Assembly: GCF_018860585.1 (NCBI RefSeq)
Contig: NZ_JAHKPR010000082.1
Coordinates: 47,994 to 86,515 of the forward strand
From: Colwellia sp. E2M01
GTDB lineage: Bacteria > Pseudomonadota > Gammaproteobacteria > Enterobacterales > Alteromonadaceae
DNA: 38,522 nt
Direction of reading: 5' to 3'
Each line of letters opens with the position of its first letter. The stretch's first letter is position 1. Positions 32,365 to 38,522 of this stretch are shown here, one piece after another. Under the pieces are notes generated by a model. The model was not told the origin of the DNA. It did not search any database and worked only from the letters and a program-made list of their open reading frames with translations. The position numbers and the translations under genes were made by a program.

Positions 32365-33228
32365 TTATAAATACTCAACAACGATACCAACAAACACGGC
32401 CAAACCAACCCAGTGATTGTGTAAAAAAGCTTTAAAACACGCTTCTCTTTCTCTATTAGCAATCAACAATTGTTGATAACTAAATAAGCCCGCCACGACA
32501 ATAAGTGATAATTGAAACGGCCAGCCAAAAGCGAGAATATCACCTACTGTCCATAACAAAGCTAAGGTCATTAATTGTAAAATACCAATAATACGTTTGT
32601 CGTTTTCAGCAAATAAAATAGCGGTTGATTTAACGCCAACTTTTACATCGTCATTTCTATCCACCATGGCATACATAGTATCGTAAGCCACAGTCCAGCA
32701 CATATTTGCCGCAAATAATATCCATGCAATTGTCGGTATTTCGCCCTGAACCTCTGCAAAGGCCATGATCATCCCCCAACTAAAAGCAGCACCTAAAAAC
32801 ATTTGCGGTAAATGAGTATACCGCTTCATAAACGGGTAAAGCGCCGCAAGAAACACTGCAACGACAGACAGGTAGATAGTAAACAAACTCAGTGTTAATA
32901 CTAACCCTAGCGCCATGCCAATTAACAAACCAAATAAGTTAATTGCTTCGGTACTGGTCATCATGCCATTAACTAACGGCCTATTTTTAGTGCGTTCAAT
33001 GCTGCCATCAATTTTTCTATCTGCGTAATCATTTATCACGCAACCTGCACTACGCATAATAAATACACCCAAGCTAAACACTAATAACATATGCAGACTA
33101 GGCCAACCATCACTGGCAATCCATATTGCCCAATAGGTTGGCCACAATAATAAATAAGTACCGATAGGCTTATCCATACGTGTAATTAACTTTATTGCTA
33201 GCCACTTTTGTTTCAATTTATTCAGCAT
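32365..33228 (-). CDS. ubiA: 4-hydroxybenzoate polyprenyltransferase UbiA
   Basis: This 287-residue integral membrane enzyme attaches the polyprenyl side chain to 4-hydroxybenzoate, the second step of ubiquinone synthesis. The two Asp-rich Mg/diphosphate motifs are clear: NDYADRKIDGSIERTKNRPL near residues 66-86 and YDTMYAMVDRNDDVKVGVKS near 183-203. Several hydrophobic helices span the rest. It is downstream of ubiC in the same direction, the normal E. coli order, with a 104-bp gap holding an 18-bp tandem repeat. It converges with the GGDEF-EAL gene across 21 bp. Confidence 0.96.
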   Translation of the reverse strand: MLNKLKQKWLAIKLITRMDKPIGTYLLLWPTYWAIWIASDGWPSLHMLLVFSLGVFIMRSAGCVINDYADRKIDGSIERTKNRPLVNGMMTSTEAINLFGLLIGMALGLVLTLSLFTIYLSVVAVFLAALYPFMKRYTHLPQMFLGAAFSWGMIMAFAEVQGEIPTIAWILFAANMCWTVAYDTMYAMVDRNDDVKVGVKSTAILFAENDKRIIGILQLMTLALLWTVGDILAFGWPFQLSLIVVAGLFSYQQLLIANREREACFKAFLHNHWVGLAVFVGIVVEYL

Positions 33229-33264
33229 TATTTTTCTATTCTCTTATTCATTTTTTTCTAATTC

Positions 33265-33307
33265 GGGTATTGATATTAAACCGAGTACTGATATTAAACC
33301 GAGTACT
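33265..33307. repeat. 18-bp tandem repeat between ubiC and ubiA
   Basis: Two 18-bp units (33265-33282 and 33283-33300; second unit GAGTACTGATATTAAACC) differ at three positions, and the first seven bases of a third unit follow (33301-33307). This is a short slipped-strand repeat in the ubiC-ubiA spacer. No known function; copy number could vary between strains. Confidence 0.75.
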
Positions 33308-33332
33308 ACCAAACATATCTTGATTGAGTCTT

Positions 33333-33929
33333 CTATTGATAAGCAAAAGCGTTCGGAAGAAATACTTCAGCAACCATTAAAGGTTTATTCTCTAATATAA
33401 AAATAGAACGACGGCCCCAAAGTTTACGTTCGCTATCAACTGTGTTGTATGTAACGTTACCTTGCTCAAGTAATGCATTAGCCAACATAGCAATACTAGA
33501 GCCTACAGTAAAAGCAGATACCTCTAGGCCTTGGCGTTGTAGTGACGGGTTATTAAATAACACCTGCCCTAAAGGTTGCGCACCCAAATGACCAAGCACC
33601 ACTTCTTTGCCGGTTAAACTTGTTAAAGGTAATACGCTACGAGCAAATACTTGCGGTACATTATCGCAATATAATAGTACTTCACGTACTAATACGGGCT
33701 CACCAACATTAATCAATGCACACGCATCTTCTGTAGAGCAAAGCTGCTGTGCTTCACCAATTACTTTTACATGAAAATTCGAGCTATGGCTTTTAAGGCG
33801 AGCGGTAAGGGAGCTTTCGTCAAGTAACCAGTCTTTTAACATAGCTGAACATTGCGATAAATTGGTGTGGTTAGGAACCTGCCATTGTCCTGATAAGGTC
33901 ACTGGAAAAGTAATGATTTCTTGATTCAT
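33333..33929 (-). CDS. ubiC: Chorismate lyase UbiC
   Basis: This protein has 198 residues from the ATG at 33929; a TTG at 33944 would add five. It converts chorismate to 4-hydroxybenzoate and pyruvate, the first committed ubiquinone step. Family motifs are visible: [40 protein letters not shown] and LMVAEVFLP. The Arg of VREV and the Glu of AEVFLP match the substrate-binding and catalytic positions R76 and E155 of the E. coli enzyme. It is the first gene of a ubiC-ubiA pair. No strong Shine-Dalgarno sequence is seen. Confidence 0.93.
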   Translation of the reverse strand: MNQEIITFPVTLSGQWQVPNHTNLSQCSAMLKDWLLDESSLTARLKSHSSNFHVKVIGEAQQLCSTEDACALINVGEPVLVREVLLYCDNVPQVFARSVLPLTSLTGKEVVLGHLGAQPLGQVLFNNPSLQRQGLEVSAFTVGSSIAMLANALLEQGNVTYNTVDSERKLWGRRSIFILENKPLMVAEVFLPNAFAYQ

Positions 33930-33944
33930 ATATTTATTGTGCAA

Positions 33945-34311
33945 AGGCTCATAAGGTAATAAAACGTAAACGGTAACTTATATTTTTGATCTTAAAACCG
34001 CGGTATTAATACTTCCAATATAATAACAGACAACAATCGTAAACTCATTTAATACCATTCTCTATATACTCGTTACCATTCAAAATACTCGATTTCAGTG
34101 GGAATTTAAATATACATCGTGAATGGTAACGGGTATAGAATGCTCAGATTAAGTGACAATTAATTATAAATTCTACGGATCTTCTCTACTACCGCGTAAT
34201 AAAACACATAAACTTATCCGAATTAGTATAATTTACAAAATAAGCAGGAAAAAAATAAAAATAGAGGTATGATAAAGGTAAGTTCATTCATTTCCTATCG
34301 ACTGTTATTTT
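33945..34311. other. Divergent intergenic region between ubiC and the FliL-like gene
   Basis: It holds a palindromic dispersed repeat (34065-34137) and a TATAAT word at 34227-34232 on the plus strand, about 80 bp upstream of the FliL-like ATG, without a good -35. No gene is supported. Confidence 0.5.
34065..34137. repeat. Palindromic dispersed repeat, copy C (short form)
   Basis: Inverted arms of 18 bp (34065-34082 TATACTCGTTACCATTCA; 34120-34137) match at 17 of 18 positions. The interior follows copy A (177-269) at both ends but lacks the TCGCTCAAGCGCTCTGACACA-type core. Copy C is thus an internally deleted form, as is typical for non-autonomous palindromic elements. Confidence 0.8.
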
Positions 34312-34701
34312 ATGTATAAATATTTAATTCCTTTTTCTTTCCTCTTCATATTAAGCACAAGCACTATACAGGTTAATGCCGCTAGTTATGCTTATTACGG
34401 CTTTCAGCCAGACATAGTTACTAATTATGTTGCTTCAAAAAAGAAAATCGGCTTTGTTCGTATAACAGTTGAGTTAATGGTGGAAGGTGATAATTTAACG
34501 ATTGTGGAGCACCATGCGCCTTTATTACGCGATGCTATTATCGACATTATTGGCCAACAAGAAGAAGCAAAAGTGAAATCGATAAAAGGTCGTTCTGAAA
34601 TACAATTGGAATGCGAAGAACAAGTGAAAGCACTATTAGTGCAAGAAACTGGCGAGCCGCTGGTTAAAAAATTACTTTTCACACAGTGGCTAGATAATTA
34701 A
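34312..34701 (+). CDS. Orphan FliL-like exported protein
   Basis: This 129-residue protein has an N-terminal signal-type helix (LIPFSFLFILSTSTIQVNA) that looks cleavable. The remaining domain matches the FliL periplasmic fold: GFVRITVELMVEGDNLTIVE, then HHAPLLRDAIIDIIGQQEEA, and TGEPLVKKLLFTQWL at the end. FliL stabilises the flagellar stator in the periplasm. The usual FliL has a long cytoplasmic and transmembrane N-terminus and lies in a flagellar operon; this copy stands alone beside ubiC. Orphan FliL-like proteins in this location are known in related bacteria, but the role is not. No flagellar gene is near. Confidence 0.82.
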   Translation: MYKYLIPFSFLFILSTSTIQVNAASYAYYGFQPDIVTNYVASKKKIGFVRITVELMVEGDNLTIVEHHAPLLRDAIIDIIGQQEEAKVKSIKGRSEIQLECEEQVKALLVQETGEPLVKKLLFTQWLDN

Positions 34702-34721
34702 TCAAGCAGATTTAAAATATA

Positions 34722-34761
34722 AACGGAACACTTAACACGACTTCAATTTATGTGTTCCGTT
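34722..34761 (-). terminator. Terminator hairpin of glpG (possibly shared with the FliL-like gene)
   Basis: AACGGAACAC (34722-34731) pairs perfectly with GTGTTCCGTT (34752-34761) across a 20-nt loop. On the minus strand a T-rich tract (TTATATTTT) follows, immediately after the glpG stop at 34767. On the plus strand no T-run follows, so its main use is for glpG. Confidence 0.65.
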
Positions 34762-34766
34762 GACCA

Positions 34767-35663
34767 TTAAACTTCTCGCTTACCGCCCACGCCCAATACT
34801 TTTACCGTATATAACGCTAAAAAACATCCTGATAACAAACCAAGTAAATGTGCAGTATTTGCTACATTTACAGGTAATAAATCAACAAAGCCAAGCACTA
34901 ACCAAAACAGTAAAAAACCAACTAATGGTTTTGATAATGATAAGCCTCGTTCTGGCGCTAAATAACCAAACCACCAAATAAATCCGACTAAAGCATAAAC
35001 AACGCCAGATAAACCCGCAAAATTTGGTCCTGAAACAATATATTGCCCCACATTAGATACAATAGCAGAGATAAGAAACAAGTTAATTAAGGTCATTTTA
35101 CCTAAGGTTTTTTCTATACTGCCACCTAGTTGCCACCACCACATGGTATTGAAGACAATATGTAACCAAGAAAAATGAAATAACGCTGGGCCAATTAAAC
35201 GTAATGGATCATGTAAAAAGGCATCAATTGAAAATTGCGGATAAAACTGCAACCTAGTAAATAATGTTTGCGCCCAACCAAGCTCACTACCTAAAAAAAC
35301 CACCCAGCATGCAATAAAAACAAGCAAGGTAACTATACCTGCATGCTCTAAAAAACTAGCCTTAAAGCTTTTTAATAAGGTGAAGTCATTGGAGCTAAGG
35401 CTAATGGTTTCACCACTATCCCAAGCCGCTTGTTGATATTTTTCCGCATGAGGATGCAAAATAAAAGCATCAAATTCTGCTTTACTTTGTTCTAACTTGT
35501 CTGCAGGACAAAATATAACATGGCCATCTTCTTGACTTGATTGTAACTGCGCCTGAATACCTAATGTTTGTAAATAATGACTAAACAATAAGGCGATATT
35601 ACGGTCTTTAAGTTGCACTAAAGGCTGTAAAGCATCCGTATGTTCAACAGACTCATTTGTCAT
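34767..35663 (-). CDS. glpG: Rhomboid intramembrane serine protease GlpG
   Basis: This 298-residue protein cleaves transmembrane substrates within the membrane. An N-terminal cytoplasmic domain (to about 90) precedes six TM helices. The catalytic serine is S219 in AGLSGVVYAL and the catalytic histidine H272 in NTAHLLGLL, matching the Ser-His dyad of E. coli GlpG (S201, H254). The helix motif HFSWLHIVFNTMWWWQLG is also typical. The start ATG lies six bases after the GlpE stop with no Shine-Dalgarno sequence, so translation is coupled. The glpR gene found next to it in E. coli is not present here. Confidence 0.94.
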   Translation of the reverse strand: MTNESVEHTDALQPLVQLKDRNIALLFSHYLQTLGIQAQLQSSQEDGHVIFCPADKLEQSKAEFDAFILHPHAEKYQQAAWDSGETISLSSNDFTLLKSFKASFLEHAGIVTLLVFIACWVVFLGSELGWAQTLFTRLQFYPQFSIDAFLHDPLRLIGPALFHFSWLHIVFNTMWWWQLGGSIEKTLGKMTLINLFLISAIVSNVGQYIVSGPNFAGLSGVVYALVGFIWWFGYLAPERGLSLSKPLVGFLLFWLVLGFVDLLPVNVANTAHLLGLLSGCFLALYTVKVLGVGGKREV

Positions 35664-35669
35664 AAGGAG

Positions 35670-35996
35670 TTATCGCTCAATATCATTAGGAAATTGTGTT
35701 TGCCACTGAGTAAAACCACCATCAAGTGAATAAACTTCAGTAAAGTCTTGGCTAACCAAAAACTCAGCTGCTTGTTGGCTTGAAATGCCGTGATAACAAC
35801 AAACAACAACAGGCGCATCAAGGTCTGCATCACGTAAAAAATCAGGTAATGATTCATTGGTCAAATGAAGTGCACCAGCAATTCTGCCTCCTGCAAATGA
35901 GTTAGCGTCTCTAATATCTACTACAACATGTGATTTATTTGCTAAAACGCCTTGTAAATCACTTACTGACATATGCTTAAAACTATTATCTGACAC
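35670..35996 (-). CDS. glpE: Thiosulfate sulfurtransferase GlpE (single rhodanese domain)
   Basis: This 108-residue cytoplasmic enzyme transfers sulfane sulfur from thiosulfate to thiols or cyanide. The active-site loop [11 protein letters not shown] holds the catalytic cysteine C67. [20 protein letters not shown] and [17 protein letters not shown] are close to E. coli GlpE. The start is a GTG at 35996, with GAGGA six to seven bases upstream. It forms a two-gene unit with glpG, the same order as in E. coli. Confidence 0.94.
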   Translation of the reverse strand: MSDNSFKHMSVSDLQGVLANKSHVVVDIRDANSFAGGRIAGALHLTNESLPDFLRDADLDAPVVVCCYHGISSQQAAEFLVSQDFTEVYSLDGGFTQWQTQFPNDIER

Positions 35997-36152
35997 TGTG
36001 TATTCCTCATTAATTAGTCGTTATTACAACCACTACTCTGGTGTTAGTCTGCTATGTTAACGCATTTTACATTCATTAAAAATACGCTAATAGGTAAAAT
36101 GCGTATCAATATGTTAAAGGCGATTTTTTATCACGCACATTGATAAAGCCTT

Positions 36153-36161
36153 TGTTATAAT
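36153..36161 (+). promoter_or_regulatory. Extended -10 promoter of waaA-kdkA
   Basis: TGTTATAAT at 36153-36161 is an exact extended -10 (TGnTATAAT), placing a start point near 36168 and a leader of about 30 nt before the ATG at 36198. The spacing does not allow the nearby TTGATA to act as a -35, which extended -10 promoters do not need. Confidence 0.55.
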
Positions 36162-36197
36162 CTCTTGAGCAATTAATGATAGAGTATATTCACTAAT

Positions 36198-37583
36198 ATG
36201 ATTTCCTTACTAATTTACCGCATTCTCCTGTTATTATTATTGCCGGTAGCACTCATTTTTTTAGTGGTTCGCTCTAAAAAAAATACCGCTTATCGTCAAC
36301 GATTATTAGAACGATTAGGCTTTTTTCCCACACAACCACAAGCTATACAACAAGGCGGTATTGTTGTACACGCAGCAAGTGTTGGTGAAGTAATTGCTCT
36401 TAAAAGTTTTATAGAAAAGTTATTACTCACTTACCCTGATTTACCGGTCACAGTTACCTCATTTACGCCAACAGGCTCTGCACAAATAACTAAGTTATTT
36501 GGCTCTCGAGTGCAGCACGGTTATTTACCACTTGATATACTACCTTGCACCGCATTATTTATTCATCGCTTGAAGCCTAAAATGATGATTTTTATGGAAA
36601 CTGAGTTATGGCCAAGTCTTATAGCCCAATGCCATCGTCAGAATATAAAGTTATTATTAATTAATGGTCGTTTATCGAAAAAGTCGCTTACCAGTTATGC
36701 CAAAGTTTCCCCGTTAATTACTCCTTGTTTAAATCGCTTTGATAGAATTCTTTGTCAAAGCGAAGAAAATTTAACTCACTTTATACAACTTGGTGCGAGT
36801 ACAGAACGTTGTGAAAATAGTGGTAACTTAAAATTTGATATCAGTATTAATCAGCAAATGATGTCCAAAAAAGCTGAGCTGAGTGAGTTACTATTACAGT
36901 CAACAACACTCGCGCAAAATGAAAATAAACCTAGCAGGACGCTTTGGTTAGTTGCTAGCACCCATCAAGGCGATGAAGAAATTATATTAAGCGCCTTCAA
37001 AGAATTATTAACTCAATTCCCACAATTATTATTGGTATTAGTACCTCGCCACCCTGAACGTTTTGATCACGTTGCCAAGCTTTGCCTTTCGCAAGGCTTT
37101 ACCTTGGCAAGGCGCAGCGAAAAAACTGCCGTTACTAGCGAACAAGTGTGGTTGCTTGATAGCCTTGGCGAGCTAATGGCAGCTTTTGATTTAAGTGATA
37201 TTGTAACTATGGGAGGTAGCTTTAGCGAAGTTGGAGGTCATAACCCATTAGAGCCTGCTTTATTTACTAAGCCTATTATAGTGGGTCATAACATGAGTAA
37301 CTTTAATGAAATAATGCAGCAACTTAGACAAGAGAATGCCGTTATTGAATTAGCCGAAGATGAAGCAAGTACTCAACTGATTGACAAAGTAAGTACTTTA
37401 TTACGGCAGCCCGCACAGCAACAACAACTTGGTGAGAATGCATTAAAAGTGGTATTAGCCAACCAAGGAGCCAGTGAAAAGAGCTTAACTGCGGTAAAAA
37501 AGCTTTTATCACCTATTGTTAACACTATTGACAAGGTTACTGATACAGTAACGACAATGAAGTCTTCTGGAGATAACTCGTGA
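36198..37583 (+). CDS. waaA: 3-deoxy-D-manno-octulosonic acid transferase WaaA (KdtA)
   Basis: This 461-residue inner-membrane-anchored glycosyltransferase adds Kdo to lipid IVA from CMP-Kdo. It has an N-terminal membrane anchor (ISLLIYRILLLLLLPVALIF). Family motifs are HAASVGEVIALKSF with the catalytic Glu, TSFTPTGSAQI, HGYLPLDILPC, FMETELWPSLIAQCH, LINGRLSKKSLTSY and LVPRHPERFDHVAKL. GGSFSEVGGHNPLEPALFTK marks the donor-binding C-terminal domain. The C-terminus is longer than in E. coli (425 residues) by a short tail. Its stop overlaps the kdkA GTG by four bases. The presence of kdkA suggests a monofunctional enzyme followed by Kdo phosphorylation, as in Haemophilus and Vibrio; that is inference. 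Confidence 0.95.
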   Translation: MISLLIYRILLLLLLPVALIFLVVRSKKNTAYRQRLLERLGFFPTQPQAIQQGGIVVHAASVGEVIALKSFIEKLLLTYPDLPVTVTSFTPTGSAQITKLFGSRVQHGYLPLDILPCTALFIHRLKPKMMIFMETELWPSLIAQCHRQNIKLLLINGRLSKKSLTSYAKVSPLITPCLNRFDRILCQSEENLTHFIQLGASTERCENSGNLKFDISINQQMMSKKAELSELLLQSTTLAQNENKPSRTLWLVASTHQGDEEIILSAFKELLTQFPQLLLVLVPRHPERFDHVAKLCLSQGFTLARRSEKTAVTSEQVWLLDSLGELMAAFDLSDIVTMGGSFSEVGGHNPLEPALFTKPIIVGHNMSNFNEIMQQLRQENAVIELAEDEASTQLIDKVSTLLRQPAQQQQLGENALKVVLANQGASEKSLTAVKKLLSPIVNTIDKVTDTVTTMKSSGDNS

Positions 37584-38344
37584 CTGAATCGGTAACTAAC
37601 GCAAAATTTACTCGGCTTGTACAAGGTAAGACAACTTGCTTTTTCAATGAAACATTAATTGATAATTTTGCTGCCGAGATGCTAAGCCCTAGTTATTGGC
37701 AACAAAAAAGTGCTATAACAGGCTCTGCACAAGGCCGTGGAACTACATGGTTTTTAGCCTATACCGATAGTAATAATATTAAACACGATTGGGTATTACG
37801 TCATTATTATCGTGGTGGTTTAATTGGTAAATTAATTAATGACTCTTATTGGTTTGATACCATAAACAAAACACGCGCTGCCCAAGAGTTTGCCCTGTTA
37901 CGTCATATGCAAACATTAAAATTACCAGCGCCTGCACCTATTGCCTACCGTGTTATTCAAAATGGCTTAACCTACAAAGCGGATTTACTTACTAGCCGTA
38001 TTAACAATGCACAAGATTTGGTAGCGATATTAACTAAACAGTCGTTAAGTGATGAGGTTTGGCATCGTATTGGCGCTACCATTAAGCATTTTCATCATCA
38101 CGGTATTTATCATCATGACTTGAATAGCCATAATATTTTGCTTGATGATAAAGAACAGGTGTTTTTGATCGACTTTGATCGAGGTGAATTACGCACTAAC
38201 CCTGTACATACTGAATGGCACAGAGATAATATGGCACGTTTACAACGTTCATTTTTAAAAGAAAGAAAGCAACTTGCACAGTTTCATTATACTGATAAGA
38301 ACTGGCATACCTTGCTCAATAGCTACTTCAATACGAAACCTTAA
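37580..38344 (+). CDS. kdkA: 3-deoxy-D-manno-octulosonic acid kinase KdkA
   Basis: This 254-residue protein is a kinase of the lipopolysaccharide-kinase type that phosphorylates the first Kdo of the inner core. The catalytic loop HHGIYHHDLNSHNILLD and the metal-binding LIDFDRGELR are visible, with the invariant region WVLRHYYRGGLIGKL. It starts at a GTG (37580) with GGAG seven bases upstream and overlaps waaA by GTGA, so translation is coupled. The last codons lie inside the first of two 24-bp direct repeats. Its length and neighbours match kdkA of Haemophilus and Vibrio. Confidence 0.94.
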   Translation: MTESVTNAKFTRLVQGKTTCFFNETLIDNFAAEMLSPSYWQQKSAITGSAQGRGTTWFLAYTDSNNIKHDWVLRHYYRGGLIGKLINDSYWFDTINKTRAAQEFALLRHMQTLKLPAPAPIAYRVIQNGLTYKADLLTSRINNAQDLVAILTKQSLSDEVWHRIGATIKHFHHHGIYHHDLNSHNILLDDKEQVFLIDFDRGELRTNPVHTEWHRDNMARLQRSFLKERKQLAQFHYTDKNWHTLLNSYFNTKP

Positions 38345-38392
38345 AGCTAAGCCGTAACATTAAGCTTTAATACGAAACCTTAAAACTAAGCC
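38330..38392. repeat. Direct repeat of 24 bp overlapping the kdkA stop
   Basis: Copies lie at 38330-38353 and 38369-38392, beginning AATACGAAACCTTAAA and ending CTAAGCC, with one mismatch and offset 39 bp. The first copy contains the kdkA stop codon. It looks like a local duplication of the gene end. Confidence 0.8.
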
Positions 38393-38412
38393 TTAAAACG
38401 AAGAACATACCT

Positions 38413-38522
38413 AATACCAATTTGATTAAGTTCTTTCCCACTCAGCGAGAATTAAAAGGCTTAGAGGCAAGGCATTGATTGAAGAGAATGGTTGTTCAGG
38501 AGAATAAGCTCCTGCATTCTCT
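38413..38522. repeat. Dispersed repeat, copy D (hairpin module), cut by the window edge
   Basis: An ATACCAATTTGATTAAG-like start (about 38413) is followed by AAAGGCTTAG (near 38455), GCATTGATTGAAGAG, and a hairpin at 38486-38519: outer stem GAATG/CATTC, inner stem CAGGAG/CTCCTG, loop AATAAG. The hairpin matches 29048-29080 with changed loop and conserved stems. The element continues past the window. Confidence 0.65.

Noticed and set aside
34760..34981. Plus-strand frame overlapping the end of glpG
   Set aside because: It is antisense to the catalytic-His region of glpG and begins within the terminator region.
36140..36161. TTGATA...TATAAT as a classical -35/-10 pair before waaA
   Set aside because: The spacer is only 10 bp; the extended -10 reading is preferred.
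28963..38522. Possible CRISPR array from the recurring sequences
   Set aside because: The copies are far apart and modular, without regular spacers or cas genes; they are dispersed repeats.

Overview
The window is a low-G+C chromosomal segment of a Gram-negative gammaproteobacterium. Lipopolysaccharide genes (Kdo transferase and Kdo kinase), ubiC-ubiA, glpE-glpG, an FtnA ferritin, RsmJ and an 800-residue PlsB all fit that class. The AT-rich codon use, the gene content and dispersed repeats beginning near CGTTACCATTCA suggest a marine Alteromonadales member close to Colwellia or Thalassotalea. That genus-level placement is inference. There is no prophage, transposase, CRISPR array, rRNA or recognisable tRNA.

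Layout. 1-2350: a repeat-bearing leader, a surface lipoprotein and a stand-alone CpxR-type DNA-binding domain, closed by a bidirectional terminator. 2400-5660 (minus strand): ferritin, a one-domain peroxiredoxin and a chemotaxis receptor. 5788-9355 (minus): a two-gene unit of a membrane-anchored P-loop ATPase and an MscS channel. 9740-17349: a metal-handling island with a Cys-rich small exported protein and a His-tailed TonB-dependent receptor on the plus strand, facing an RND pump, its adaptor and a second Cys/His-rich small exported protein on the minus strand. No outer-membrane channel gene and no metal-sensing regulator is present. 17401-25716: rsmJ, a double-OB SSB-like protein, a beta-propeller/SHOCT membrane protein, a TVP38-type membrane protein, a NYN nuclease and plsB. 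25844-28904 (minus): a DctP-DctQ-DctM TRAP transporter. 29382-32343: a FIST-domain sensor with a GGDEF-EAL protein. 32365-33929 (minus): ubiA and ubiC. 34312-34701: an orphan FliL-like protein. 34767-35996 (minus): glpE-glpG. 36198-38344: waaA-kdkA. The right edge runs into dispersed repeats.

How the genes work together. The metal island looks like one periplasmic and outer-membrane metal circuit: every exported component except the pump itself carries a His- or Cys-rich tract. FIST plus GGDEF-EAL is a probable sensor and c-di-GMP effector pair. The ATPase-MscS unit is the least familiar arrangement and is the best candidate for an undescribed system. Several intergenic hairpins (one after the Cys-rich gene, one between dctP and dctQ) pair fully only in the RNA of the transcribed strand, through a G-U wobble, and may tune expression within operons.

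Repeats. Three copies of a palindromic element (177-269, 28963-29012 in part, 34065-34137) and two or three copies of a second hairpin module (29048-29080, 38486-38519, possibly 12431-12502) lie in intergenic DNA, some of them upstream of genes.
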